A DNA stretch of 64,000 nucleotides from Mesorhizobium sp. CA14 (GTDB taxonomy: Bacteria; Pseudomonadota; Alphaproteobacteria; Rhizobiales; Rhizobiaceae), in assembly GCF_020165195.1 (NCBI RefSeq), contig NZ_JAIUHR010000007.1, positions 62,001 to 126,000 on the forward strand. The letters run 5' to 3'. Positions 27,806 to 35,402 of this stretch are shown here, piece after piece (position 1 is the first letter of the stretch; each line of letters begins with the position of its first letter). A program made the translations under genes and the position numbers. The notes under the pieces were generated by a model. The model searched no databases. It was not told where the DNA came from and worked only from the letters and a program-made list of their open reading frames with translations.

Positions 27806-28027
27806 ATGAAGGCCGATATCCATCCCGACTACCACACCATCAAGGTCGTCATGACCGATGGCACCGAATACCTGACCCGTTCGACCTGGGGCAAGGAAGG
27901 CGACACGATGAACCTCGACATCGACCCGACCACGCACCCGGCCTGGACCGGCGGCCAGCAGACCCTGCTCGACCGCGGCGGCCGCCTGTCGAAGTTCAAG
28001 AAGCGTTTCGAAGGTTTCGGCCTCTAA
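27806..28027 (+). CDS. rpmE: 50S ribosomal protein L31
   Basis: 73 residues ([57 protein letters not shown]). The cysteine pairs of zinc-binding L31 are absent, so this is the zinc-independent form common in alphaproteobacteria. It is a single gene with its own intrinsic terminator. The ATG follows CAGGAAACACGAC. Confidence 0.95.
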   Translation: MKADIHPDYHTIKVVMTDGTEYLTRSTWGKEGDTMNLDIDPTTHPAWTGGQQTLLDRGGRLSKFKKRFEGFGL

Positions 28028-28052
28028 GCCTTCATCCGCTTTGTCGCAGATC

Positions 28053-28080
28053 AAAAACCCGCCTTCGAGGCGGGTTTTTT
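28053..28080 (+). terminator. Intrinsic terminator of rpmE
   Basis: Stem AAAACCCGCC, loop TTCG, stem GGCGGGTTTT followed by more T. It begins 26 bp after the rpmE stop and is a textbook Rho-independent terminator. Confidence 0.93.
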
Positions 28081-28102
28081 GTTGGCCGCATTTCTTCTTT
28101 CT

Positions 28103-28312
28103 CCCCATGGGGAGAAGGCGCCCGAAGGGCGGATGGGGGGCAGCGCCGGCGCTTGAAAGTTCAAGGTTCCTCGCCCCACGAAGTGGGGAGAGGTGGCTCG
28201 GCGAAGCCGAGACGGAGAGGGGAGCGCCCTACGAAGGCCCCGCTCCGTCCGCTTCGCGGACACCTCGCCCCCGCCCCTGGCGGGGGCGAGGAACCCAAGC
28301 CCTGCGACGCTG
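28103..28312. repeat. Dispersed repeat, family D, composite
   Basis: Several inverted repeats in a row: CTCCCCATGGGGAG, CGCCCGAAGGGCGG, CGCCCCACGAAGTGGGGAG, CTCGGCGAAGCCGAG, TCCGCTTCGCGGA and CGCCCCCGCCCCTGGCGGGG. It shares its first part with 55046-55102. It fills the space between the rpmE terminator and the TetR gene stop, so it may also end transcription from the right. Confidence 0.85.
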
Positions 28313-28324
28313 CGGAAATCGTTC

Positions 28325-28966
28325 CTACTCCCCCACCAACTCCCTCAGCGCCATGCGCTTGTAAGCCGCGACCAGCCTGTCGCCCTCGTCCCGCTCGACC
28401 GAGATAGCCAGCCGCACCGCGGCCTCGCCCATCTGCCAGACGAGAAACGCGGCCGTTTCCAATTCGATCGGATCGGCATCGGGGCGAATCCGTTTCAGCG
28501 CCGCAACCAAAAATTCGGCATTGGCCCGGCTGTCGGCCAATTCCAGTTCGCGCAGCGCCTTGTCGGCCTGCGTGCCCGACCATATGTCGCGCATCACCGG
28601 CTCGGCCAGGAACAGCTGGTAGTAGATGTCGACCAGTTCCGAGAACGCCTGCCTAAGGCCGTCCTTGTCGGCGACATCCTTCAGCGCCGCCGCGATGCAG
28701 GCCTGGCTTTCGGCTGTGTAGCGCTCGGCGAGCGCCCAGACGATCGCCCGCTTGTCCGGGAAGAACTGGTAGAGCGAGCCGATCGACACCCCTGCTCGCT
28801 CCGCCACCTCGCCCATGCGCATCGCATCGCTGCCCTGCTCGGCAATCAGCGCCGAGGCGGCGGCAAGCATGCGCTCGACCCGCTCACGGCTGCGCTGCTG
28901 GCTCGGCGAGCGGCGCGGCGAAGCGATGGCGGCCTGGTCCGGCCTGGCGGCGACTTTATCATCCAT
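28325..28966 (-). CDS. TetR-family transcriptional regulator
   Basis: 213 residues. The DNA-binding domain is MLAAASALIAEQGSDAMRMG followed by EVAERAGVSIGSLYQFFPDK, the typical TetR helix-turn-helix. The C-terminal ligand domain is of the TetR type (ELVDIYYQLFLAEPVMRDIW). It is divergent from the DUF1772 gene, and a palindrome lies between the two starts, so it probably represses that gene and itself. Confidence 0.9.
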   Translation of the reverse strand: MDDKVAARPDQAAIASPRRSPSQQRSRERVERMLAAASALIAEQGSDAMRMGEVAERAGVSIGSLYQFFPDKRAIVWALAERYTAESQACIAAALKDVADKDGLRQAFSELVDIYYQLFLAEPVMRDIWSGTQADKALRELELADSRANAEFLVAALKRIRPDADPIELETAAFLVWQMGEAAVRLAISVERDEGDRLVAAYKRMALRELVGE

Positions 28967-28998
28967 GGCTCTCTCCGGGCGATTTTCCGAAAACCAAC

Positions 28999-29060
28999 TT
29001 GACTCGCAAAATACGAGGGTTTATCACATTTTGCAAATGTGAGGATTAATCACATTTTGC
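28999..29060 (+). promoter_or_regulatory. Putative TetR operator and promoter of the DUF1772 gene
   Basis: A perfect 8-3-8 palindrome, TCACATTT-TGC-AAATGTGA, lies at 29024-29042, and a direct copy of its left part, TCACATTTTGC, at 29050-29060. A possible promoter TTGACT (28999-29004), 17-bp spacer, TATCAC (29022-29027) overlaps the palindrome, so a bound TetR protein would block the polymerase. Inferred from position; no binding data. Confidence 0.7.
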
Positions 29061-29083
29061 ACCCGGCATCTGGAGCAACTGAG

Positions 29084-29560
29084 ATGATCAAACTTCTTCC
29101 CACCCTTACCTTTATCGCCGCGATCGGCTCCGGCGTCGTCGGCGGCGTCTTCTTCGCCTTCTCGAATTTCGTCACGGCGGCACTTGCCCGGCTGCCCGTC
29201 CCAAGCGGCATCGCGGCGATGAATTCGATCAACGTCACGGTGATCACGCCGACCTTCATGACCGCGCTGTTCGGCACCGGCCTGATCTGCCTGGTGTTGA
29301 TTGCCGGTGTTTTCTTCGGCTGGAGCCAGTCCGGCTCGTACTGGCTGCTTGCCGGAGCCGTGATCTATTTCGTCGGCAACCCGATCGTGACCATGGTCTT
29401 CAACGTGCCGCTCAACGACGCTTTGGCCGCCGTCGATCCGCAGAGCGCCAACGGCGCCGCCGTGTGGGCGAACCATCTGAGCCAGTGGGTGATGTGGAAC
29501 CACGTCCGCACCATCACCGCGATCGTGGCGATGGTCTGCTTCATTATGGCCTTGATCTGA
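29084..29560 (+). CDS. DUF1772-family membrane protein
   Basis: 158 residues from the ATG at 29084, with about four membrane helices (PTLTFIAAIGSGVVGGVFFA; TALFGTGLICLVLIAGVFFG; YWLLAGAVIYFVGNPIVTMV; VRTITAIVAMVCFIMALI). Motifs FFAFSNFV, NVPLNDALA and WVMWNHVRTITA match DUF1772, which includes anthrone-oxygenase-like proteins. Function here is unknown. It is the likely target of the divergent TetR regulator. Confidence 0.82.
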   Translation: MIKLLPTLTFIAAIGSGVVGGVFFAFSNFVTAALARLPVPSGIAAMNSINVTVITPTFMTALFGTGLICLVLIAGVFFGWSQSGSYWLLAGAVIYFVGNPIVTMVFNVPLNDALAAVDPQSANGAAVWANHLSQWVMWNHVRTITAIVAMVCFIMALI

Positions 29561-29581
29561 GGATGAGCAGCCCGCGAATGC

Positions 29582-29606
29582 AAAAGACCCCGCCTCAGGC
29601 GGGGTC
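29582..29606 (-). terminator. Intrinsic terminator overlapping the SelW-like gene end
   Basis: Minus strand: GACCCCGCC-TGA-GGCGGGGTC followed by TTTTG. The nine-bp stem is perfect. The TGA that forms the three-base loop is the stop codon of the SelW-like gene, so the terminator starts inside the coding region. Confidence 0.85.
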
Positions 29607-29906
29607 CGTCTTCTTGTGCGTTTTGCGATCAGCGTGGCCGAGATCCCGCTCCGGGTCGATGACGTCGCGAACCAGCTGCTTGAGCTTTGCCGCGTCCGGG
29701 AAACCGCCGTCGCGCTTGCGCTCCCAGATGAGCTGATCGTTGCAGGCAATGGTGAAGATGCCGCCGGTGCCCGGCACCAGCGTCACCTCGCCGAGATCGG
29801 TGCCGAAGGTCGAGAGCAATTCCTGCGCCATCCAGCCCGCCCGCAGCAGCCATTGGCATTGCGTGCAATAGGTGATGCGGATGATAGGCAGCGGCTTCTC
29901 GCTCAT
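29595..29906 (-). CDS. SelT/SelW/SelH-family (Rdx) thioredoxin-like protein
   Basis: 103 residues. The redox motif is ITYCTQCQWLLRAGWMAQEL (CxxC at residues 14-17), and the second half has LVPGTGGIFTIACND and RKRDGGFPDAAKLKQLVRD, both typical of bacterial Rdx proteins. Here both redox residues are Cys, not selenocysteine. The role is presumed redox-related but uncharacterised. It is 18 bp downstream of the YebC-family gene and probably in the same transcript. Confidence 0.87.
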   Translation of the reverse strand: MSEKPLPIIRITYCTQCQWLLRAGWMAQELLSTFGTDLGEVTLVPGTGGIFTIACNDQLIWERKRDGGFPDAAKLKQLVRDVIDPERDLGHADRKTHKKTDPA

Positions 29907-29924
29907 GTCGTGTCGCGTGGCCGG

Positions 29925-30674
29925 TCAGGCCGCGCTGAGCTTGGCCATCGTCTCGTCGTCGACCTCGAAATTGGCGTAGACGCTCTGCACGTCGTCATCG
30001 TCCTCGAGCGTGGCGACCAGCTTCATCAGCGATTGCGCCCGCTCTTCGTCGACCGGGACATTGTTCTGCGGCTGCCAGATCGGCTTGACCGATTCCGCTT
30101 CGCCGAGCGCGGCTTCCAGCGACTTCGACACTTCGCCGAGATTTTCGAAGGCGCAATAGATCGTGTGGCCTTCCTCGTCCGACTCCACGTCGTCGGCGCC
30201 GGCCTCGATCGCGGCTTCCATCACCTTGTCGGCGCTGCCGGCCGAGGCCGGGTAATAGATTTCGCCGACGCGGTTCCACATGAACGACACCGAGCCGGTT
30301 TCGCCGAGCGCCCCGCCGGCCTTGGTGAAGGCGGCGCGCACATTGGAAGCCGAGCGGTTGCGGTTGTCGGTCAGCACTTCCACGATCAGCGCCACCCCGC
30401 CGGGGCCGTAGCCTTCATAGCGCACGGCCTCGTAATTTTCGGCGTCGCCCGCGGACGCCTTGTTGATGGCGCGCTGGATGTTGTCCTTCGGCATCGACAC
30501 AGCCTTAGCGTTCTGCACGGCAAGGCGCAGCCTCGGGTTCATCGCCGGGTCCGGCGTGCCGGTCTTGGCGGCGACGGTGATTTCGCGCGCCAGCTTGGAA
30601 AACATTTTCGACCGCACCGCGTCCTGGCGGCCCTTGCGGTGCATGATGTTCTTAAACTGCGAATGGCCAGCCAT
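29925..30674 (-). CDS. yebC: YebC/PmpR-family protein
   Basis: 249 residues, full length for the family ([20 protein letters not shown] start, then [47 protein letters not shown]). Members have been described as transcriptional regulators, and recent work shows YebC proteins help translation through polyproline stretches; which applies here is unknown. It is often next to ruvCAB, but in this window the two are about 20 kb apart. Confidence 0.95.
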   Translation of the reverse strand: MAGHSQFKNIMHRKGRQDAVRSKMFSKLAREITVAAKTGTPDPAMNPRLRLAVQNAKAVSMPKDNIQRAINKASAGDAENYEAVRYEGYGPGGVALIVEVLTDNRNRSASNVRAAFTKAGGALGETGSVSFMWNRVGEIYYPASAGSADKVMEAAIEAGADDVESDEEGHTIYCAFENLGEVSKSLEAALGEAESVKPIWQPQNNVPVDEERAQSLMKLVATLEDDDDVQSVYANFEVDDETMAKLSAA

Positions 30675-30878
30675 GGCACCCCTGTCGTGTTCGGCTAGAG
30701 CATCTCGAAGCGAGGTGTCGTCACCGCGTCTTCGGCAGAATGCTCGAATTCAATCTTTTAGAACGCACCAAGCATGCCTGCGAAGGCACGCGGCGCTCTT
30801 TGTCGGAATGGCCGGCTTATAGATAAATCGGCTCAATTCGTCCAGACGCACCATCACGCCAACCTCGAAGAGAGCCGT
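30675..30878. other. Intergenic region between the YebC-family gene and the ArsR gene
   Basis: 204 bp containing a diverged repeat-like unit starting CTAGAGCATCTCGAAGCGAG and reaching AGAATGCTCGAATTC (30693-30750). The promoter of the YebC-family gene should lie here. No gene seen. Confidence 0.4.
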
Positions 30879-31202
30879 TCACCCCTCTAGATCGGACTTC
30901 AACCGATCGAGAATGCTGATGGCGTGGCCGGCATACTGGCTGATCCAGCGGTCATGGATCTGCTTGATCGGCAGCGCATTGAGATGGTTCCAGCGTTCGC
31001 GGCCCTCACGCTTCGCCACCACCAGATCGGCCTCCTCCAGCACTTTTAGGTGCATCATCACCGTGCAGCGGTCCATGTCCGGGAACGCCTCGCACAGCGC
31101 GCCGGTGGTCTGCGGCTGATCCTTCAGGCGATCCAGCAATTCGCGCCGGCGCGCATGCGCCAAGGCCTTGAAAACATGGTCGTCGGAGGTTTGGCTTGAC
31201 AT
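30879..31202 (-). CDS. ArsR-family transcriptional regulator
   Basis: 107 residues with a winged-helix domain: VFKALAHARRRELLDRLKDQ, MDRCTVMMHLKVLEEADLVV, then AKREGRERWNHLN and a conserved DRWISQYA near the end. This subgroup commonly sits beside SRPBCC (AHSA1) genes. No metal-binding Cys motif of ArsR proper is present. It is divergent from the SRPBCC gene, and an inverted repeat covers its start codon. Confidence 0.9.
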   Translation of the reverse strand: MSSQTSDDHVFKALAHARRRELLDRLKDQPQTTGALCEAFPDMDRCTVMMHLKVLEEADLVVAKREGRERWNHLNALPIKQIHDRWISQYAGHAISILDRLKSDLEG

Positions 31203-31220
31203 GTTATGTTTCTATAACAT
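31201..31220. promoter_or_regulatory. Putative ArsR operator
   Basis: Inverted repeat ATGTTAT-GTTTCT-ATAACAT, seven-base arms. The first bases overlap the arsR-type start codon (31200-31202), and the site lies 33 bp before the SRPBCC start, so one bound dimer could repress both divergent genes. Confidence 0.75.
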
Positions 31221-31253
31221 ATCGTTTCGAGCAGCAAGGAAGGAGCTGTGGAT

Positions 31254-31736
31254 ATGTCCCTTGGTTTCAGGATTTCCGGACGCATCGGCAAACCGGTCGG
31301 CGAGGTCTTCGATGCCGTCGTCAATCCGACAAAGCTCAGCGGTTATTTCACCACCATCGGCGGTGCCTCGGCGCCGCTTGTCGCCGGCGCCACCGTCACC
31401 TGGTGGAAGACGGTGCCGGTGGAGGTCGACGAGGTAACGAAGGACAAGCGCATCGTGCTGCGCTGGGACGCGACAGACGCCGACGGCAAGCCCGCCTACA
31501 AGACCCGTATCGAGATGAATTTCGAGCCGCTTGAGGACGGCGGCACCTTCATCACCATCGCCGAGTCCGGCTGGCATGAAGGCGAGGCCGGCCTGAAGAA
31601 ATCCTACCTAAATTGCGAGGGCTGGTCGCAGATGCTGGCCTGCATGAAGGCCTATCTCGAATACGGCATCAATCTGCGCGACGGCTACTACCGCAGTGAG
31701 ATGAAGGGCGAGCCGGCCAACGAGACCAACATCTGA
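31254..31736 (+). CDS. SRPBCC (AHSA1-type) domain protein
   Basis: 160 residues. Start is put at the ATG at 31254 because AGGAG (31241-31245) is eight bases upstream; a GTG at 31248 is only three bases away. Landmarks are RISGRIGKPVGEVFDAVVNP, YFTTIGGAS and WDATDADGKPAYKTRIEMNF, then EGWSQMLACMKAYLEYG. The fold binds hydrophobic ligands; the function is unknown. It heads a run of four genes (SRPBCC, VOC, VOC, SRPBCC) behind the divergent ArsR regulator. Confidence 0.87.
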   Translation: MSLGFRISGRIGKPVGEVFDAVVNPTKLSGYFTTIGGASAPLVAGATVTWWKTVPVEVDEVTKDKRIVLRWDATDADGKPAYKTRIEMNFEPLEDGGTFITIAESGWHEGEAGLKKSYLNCEGWSQMLACMKAYLEYGINLRDGYYRSEMKGEPANETNI

Positions 31737-31780
31737 GCCCGACATTCAGGTCCCGATATCCGGCAGGAGGAGGCCGTCCG

Positions 31781-32173
31781 ATGACGAAAGCAACGCCATT
31801 CCTGATGTTCGAGGGAAAGGCCGAGGAGGCCGTGACCCTCTATTGCGAGACCATTCCCGATAGCCGTGTGCTCGACATCACGCGCTATGGCTCGGGCGAG
31901 GACGGGGCCGAAGGAATGCTCAAGCTGGCGCGCGCTTTGATCGGCGGCGTCGAGGTCAGGATCTACAACAGCCCCGTCCACCACGCCTTCACCTTCACGC
32001 CGTCCTTTTCCTTCTTTGTCGACTGCTCGTCCGAAGAGGAGCTCGAGCGCATCGTCGGCGTCCTCTCCGAGGACGGCGGCTTCCTGATGCCGACCGGCAA
32101 TTACGGCTTCAGCCAGCGTTTCGCCTGGCTCAACGACCGCTTCGGCGTCTCCTGGCAGATCAACCTGCCGTAA
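31781..32173 (+). CDS. PhnB-like VOC-family protein
   Basis: 130 residues: PFLMFEGKAEEAVTLYCETI, then FTFTPSFSFFVDCSSEEELE, and the conserved C-terminal NYGFSQRFAWLNDRFGVSWQ. It belongs to the PhnB-like group once annotated as 3-demethylubiquinone methyltransferase domain, which is a VOC metal-binding fold of unknown activity. It is the second gene of the ArsR-linked cluster, 44 bp after the SRPBCC gene. Confidence 0.87.
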   Translation: MTKATPFLMFEGKAEEAVTLYCETIPDSRVLDITRYGSGEDGAEGMLKLARALIGGVEVRIYNSPVHHAFTFTPSFSFFVDCSSEEELERIVGVLSEDGGFLMPTGNYGFSQRFAWLNDRFGVSWQINLP

Positions 32174-32203
32174 CGATATCCAACGCAATCAAGAGGATCG
32201 GCA

Positions 32204-32566
32204 ATGGACACCGAGATTACCGGCGGCATCAACATCGCCATGAAGGTGCCGTCGCACCAATACGAGGCAACGATCGCCTTCTATCGCGATGTTGTGGGAT
32301 TGAAGCCGTTTACGGCCAAGGCGCCGGCGATCGGTTTCGAACTTGGTCCCAATCGCCTCTGGATCGACGAGGCGCCGATGATGAGCCAGGCTGAAGTCCG
32401 GCTGGAGCTTTTCACGCCGGACTTCAAGAGCGCGGCCTCGCATCTTGCAAAGGCCGGTGTCGTGCGCTGCGACGCAATAGAGTCTTTGGGTGAAGGCTTT
32501 CGTGGCGGCTGGATCACCAACCCGGCCAACATCATTCACCTGGTGCGTGAGCCGGATGCTTGGTGA
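32204..32566 (+). CDS. Glyoxalase/VOC-family protein
   Basis: 120 residues: INIAMKVPSHQYEATIAFYR and DVVGLKPF form the first VOC half; FELGPNRLWIDEAPMMSQAE and LELFTPDFKSAASHLAKAG follow, with GGWITNPANIIHLVRE last. Only some of the usual metal ligands are obvious. The substrate is unknown. It lies 30 bp after the PhnB-like gene in the ArsR cluster. Confidence 0.83.
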   Translation: MDTEITGGINIAMKVPSHQYEATIAFYRDVVGLKPFTAKAPAIGFELGPNRLWIDEAPMMSQAEVRLELFTPDFKSAASHLAKAGVVRCDAIESLGEGFRGGWITNPANIIHLVREPDAW

Positions 32567-32589
32567 ATCCTGCCGGAAAGGAAAGCCGT

Positions 32590-33057
32590 ATGGAGCTCAG
32601 AGAACCTCCCATCGCCGAAACCGCCATGCTGATCCGTCGACCGGTCGCTGAGGTGTTCGAAGCCATCGTCGATCCGGTGGTCACCACGAAATTCTGGTTC
32701 ACGCATTCCAGCGGCCGGCTGGATGAGGGCAAGCCGGTCGAGTGGGAGTGGCGCATGTATAGCGTCTCGACCAAGGTCGAGGTCAGTGAGATCGTCCCCA
32801 ACGAGAAAATCGTCATGCAGTGGAGCAATCCGCCGACCACCGTCGTCTGGACCTTCACCAAAATGCCCGATGAAGCGACCTTCCTCGAAGTCCGCAATTT
32901 CGGCTTCGCCGGTTCCGCCGACGAACAGGTCAAGCAAGCGGTCGAATCCACCGGCGGCTTCTCGCTGGTGCTCGCCGGCGCCAAGGCATGGCTGGAACAG
33001 GGCCTGACGCTCGGCCTGATCGGCGACCGCAATCCGAAGGGCGTTTCGGCCAAATAG
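32590..33057 (+). CDS. SRPBCC-domain protein (second of the cluster)
   Basis: 155 residues from the ATG at 32590 with GGAAAGGAAAG upstream. Landmarks: ETAMLIRRPVAEVFEAIVDP, TKFWFTHSSGRLDEGKPVEW, PNEKIVMQWSNPPTTVVWTF, and GFSLVLAGAKAWLEQGL. The ligand and role are unknown. It is the last gene of the ArsR cluster and converges on brnA, 4 bp apart. Confidence 0.87.
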   Translation: MELREPPIAETAMLIRRPVAEVFEAIVDPVVTTKFWFTHSSGRLDEGKPVEWEWRMYSVSTKVEVSEIVPNEKIVMQWSNPPTTVVWTFTKMPDEATFLEVRNFGFAGSADEQVKQAVESTGGFSLVLAGAKAWLEQGLTLGLIGDRNPKGVSAK

Positions 33058-33061
33058 AAGG

Positions 33062-33352
33062 CTAGGATCGACGCCTCTCCTGCTCCGTCACATAACGCCG
33101 GAGCACCCGGTTGATTTCCGTTTGATAACCACCGCCCTCCTCTACGTGCCGCTTGAACCAGGCGAGCACATCAGCATCAAGGCGAATGGTGACAGGTTGT
33201 TTGAGGGGCCGGTAGAGATCTCCTCGGCGAGCGTGAGCCCAGTTCTCCGCTGGCGCTTCCGGAATGTCGAAAGTATCGATCTGATCGTCAGGCAGATCAG
33301 CCAGCTTGGCCAGTTGATCACGCTGATCCTTGCTAAGGTCCTTCCTGCTCAT
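33062..33352 (-). CDS. brnA: BrnA-type antitoxin
   Basis: 96 residues from the ATG at 33352 with AAAGGAGG upstream. It has the BrnA C-terminal ribbon-helix-helix: KQPVTIRLDADVLAWFKRHV, then GGGYQTEINRVLRRYVTEQE. The N-terminal part (MSRKDLSKDQRDQLAKLADL, DDQIDTFDIPEAP) is also typical. In brnTA systems BrnA neutralises the RNase BrnT and represses the operon. The antitoxin is intact, while brnT upstream is frameshifted. Confidence 0.87.
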   Translation of the reverse strand: MSRKDLSKDQRDQLAKLADLPDDQIDTFDIPEAPAENWAHARRGDLYRPLKQPVTIRLDADVLAWFKRHVEEGGGYQTEINRVLRRYVTEQERRRS

Positions 33353-33613
33353 AGTGCCTCCTTTCATGTGGGGTGGCCTTGCGAGCGCCGACAATTCTAA
33401 TACGTTCTTCATCTGCCACGGTCGGATACGTGTGAACTACGAGCAGGATCACCTGAGTTCCGACCATGCCGATCGCATGCCAACGCTGTTCTCAAAACGA
33501 TCGGGCACAATCAGATGAAGCGGATCGTCGAAAACCTTCTTCGCGAGGTCAAAGGCGACGCCATGTTTGGCAAGATTGCGCCGCGCTTTTTCGGGATCCC
33601 ACTCGAACCGCAT
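33333..33613 (-). pseudogene. brnT: BrnT-type toxin, frameshifted
   Basis: From the ATG at 33613: MRFEWDPEKARRNLAKHGVA, then FDLAKKVFDDPLHLIVPDRF and EN, followed by nonsense and a stop. The rest is in another frame: RWHAIGMVGTQVILLVVHTY, PTVADEERIRIVGARKATPH, ERRHYEQEGP, ending at 33333 and overlapping brnA by 20 bases as in normal brnTA operons. The shift lies near 33487 where a few bases appear lost (net -1 or +2). Only the N-terminal 42 residues can be made in frame, so the ribonuclease is almost certainly inactive unless this is an assembly error. Confidence 0.83.
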
Positions 33614-33626
33614 CGCGTTCCCTTGC

Positions 33627-33656
33627 CATACAAATATGTACGTACAAATCTGTAAG
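33627..33656 (-). promoter_or_regulatory. Putative brnTA operator
   Basis: Plus-strand TACAAATATGTACGTACAAA contains a palindrome TGTACGTACA and two direct copies of TACAAAT 14 bases apart. It lies just upstream of the brnT start, where BrnA is expected to autorepress. AT-rich sequence here also suits a promoter. Confidence 0.6.
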
Positions 33657-33666
33657 AGTCAAGTTC

Positions 33667-34431
33667 TCAGTGCCCCTCGCCTGACCCCTGTCTCTTACGC
33701 CGCCGCGCCATCATGTTGAGGCCTTCGACCAACGCCGAGAAACCCATGGCGGCGTAGATGTATCCTTTAGGCACGTGATAGCCCATGCCGTCGGCGATCA
33801 GTGTCATGCCGATCATCAAAAGGAAGCCAAGCGCCAGCATGACGATAGAGGGGTTCCTGGCGATGAAATTGGCAAGCGGCGTCGCCGCCAGCATCATCAC
33901 GCTTACCGCCAAGATGACCGCGATATACATGATGACGATCTCGTCGGTCATGCCGACGGCGGTGATGATGGAGTCGATCGAGAAGACGAGGTCGAGCAGC
34001 AGGATCTGGAAGATCGCGCCGGCAAGGCTCATCTGCAGCGTGCCGACCATCGTGTCCTGATGGTCTTGCGGGTCAACCGTATGATGGATTTCCTTGGTCG
34101 CCTTCCAGACCAGGAACAGGCCGCCGGCGATCAGGATCAGGTCGCGCCAGGAAAAGCCGTGGCCGAAGGCGGTGAACACCGGCGTCGTTAGCTGCACGAT
34201 GATCGAGATCGTGGCGAGCAGGATCAGTCGCATGATCAGCGCCGCCGAAATGCCCAGCCGGCGCGCGCGGGCGCGCTGCGCTTCCGGCAGCTTGTTGGTC
34301 AGGATCGAGATGAAGATCAGATTGTCGATGCCGAGCACGACCTCGAGCACCACCAAGGTCAAAAGCGCGACCCACGCGGTCGGATCGGAAACAAAATGAA
34401 AGTGCGGCGCCAGAAATTTGACAAGCTGCAT
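33667..34431 (-). CDS. TerC-family integral membrane protein
   Basis: 254 residues with about seven helices. TerC motifs are clear: [20 protein letters not shown] with the acidic pair in helix 1, [40 protein letters not shown], and [20 protein letters not shown] with the second acidic site. C-terminal [20 protein letters not shown] completes the domain. Members are linked to metal (Mn) efflux or tellurite resistance. It is a single gene. Confidence 0.9.
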   Translation of the reverse strand: MQLVKFLAPHFHFVSDPTAWVALLTLVVLEVVLGIDNLIFISILTNKLPEAQRARARRLGISAALIMRLILLATISIIVQLTTPVFTAFGHGFSWRDLILIAGGLFLVWKATKEIHHTVDPQDHQDTMVGTLQMSLAGAIFQILLLDLVFSIDSIITAVGMTDEIVIMYIAVILAVSVMMLAATPLANFIARNPSIVMLALGFLLMIGMTLIADGMGYHVPKGYIYAAMGFSALVEGLNMMARRRKRQGSGEGH

Positions 34432-34511
34432 GAAGGTCGTCCCCTCTACGATCTGGAGCAGTTTTCGCGGGTTTCGTCGCCAGTTAGGTATCGATCTCGC
34501 TTATATCAATG

Positions 34512-35336
34512 TCACGACCAGAAGGACGGCGCCGTTTCTTCCAGCCGCGGCCCGCGACGAAACGGCGCGATTTTTTCGGCAAGCCCGGTGCGGTCCGAAA
34601 TATCGACGCCGACCCCGCAGAGCGTCGCGGGCCCTGACGACGCCTCGAAACGACCCTTCGGCACCTTGGAAAGGAACCGGTTGAGCGGCTCTTCCTTATC
34701 CATGCCGAGCGAGGAATCATAATCGCCGCACATGCCGGCATCGGAAATGTAGGCGGTGCCGCCATTGAGGATCTGATGATCGGCGGTCGGCTGGTGCGTG
34801 TGCGTGCCGACCACGAGGCTGGCGCGGCCGTCGACAAAATGCGCGAAGCACATTTTCTCCGAGGTCGCCTCGGCGTGAAAATCGATGACCGCCGCATCGG
34901 CCTGCTCGCCGAGCGGGCAGGCCGCAAGCTCACGCTCGCCGGCCTGGAACGGATCGTCGAGCTCGGGATGCATGAAGACGCGCCCCATGATGTTGGCGAC
35001 CAGCACGCGCGCGCCGTTGCGGGCAATATAGACGCCGGAGCCGCGGCCCGGCGTGCCCCTGGGAAAATTGGAGGGGCGCAGGAAGCGCTCCTCGCGCGGC
35101 GCGAAGATCAGCGCGTCGCGCTGATCCCAGACATGGTTGCCGGTGGTGACGACATCCGCGCCGGCCGCGAGCGTCTCGCGAAAGATCTCCTCGGTGATGC
35201 CGAAGCCGCCGGCGGCGTTCTCGCCATTGACGATGACGAAATCGAGCTTGAAGTCGGAGATCAGCCCCGGCAGCTGTTCCCAGACTGCCGTGCGCCCTGT
35301 TTTGCCAACCATGTCGCCGAGGAAGAGAAGTCTCAT
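34512..35336 (-). CDS. YmdB-family metallophosphoesterase
   Basis: 274 residues. MRLLFLGDMVGKTGRTAVWE, VIVNGENAAGGFGITEEIF, VVTTGNHVWDQRDAL and VVGTHTHQPTADHQIL hold the metal ligands of the TIGR00282/YmdB family. In Bacillus, YmdB is a cyclic-nucleotide phosphodiesterase that affects biofilm and motility choices; the alphaproteobacterial role is not established. It follows the 5-formyl-THF cyclo-ligase gene on the same strand with a 66-bp gap, a common pairing. Confidence 0.92.
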   Translation of the reverse strand: MRLLFLGDMVGKTGRTAVWEQLPGLISDFKLDFVIVNGENAAGGFGITEEIFRETLAAGADVVTTGNHVWDQRDALIFAPREERFLRPSNFPRGTPGRGSGVYIARNGARVLVANIMGRVFMHPELDDPFQAGERELAACPLGEQADAAVIDFHAEATSEKMCFAHFVDGRASLVVGTHTHQPTADHQILNGGTAYISDAGMCGDYDSSLGMDKEEPLNRFLSKVPKGRFEASSGPATLCGVGVDISDRTGLAEKIAPFRRGPRLEETAPSFWS

Positions 35337-35402
35337 AAGATCCCGAGCCGAAGTCTGCCAAGCTGCATGACTTCCGCGAAGACCATCAGCCTCGCCGACT
35401 AT

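Noticed and set aside
28103-28312. CRISPR-like array
   Set aside because: The repeats are different inverted repeats, not a single direct repeat with spacers. No cas genes are in the window.
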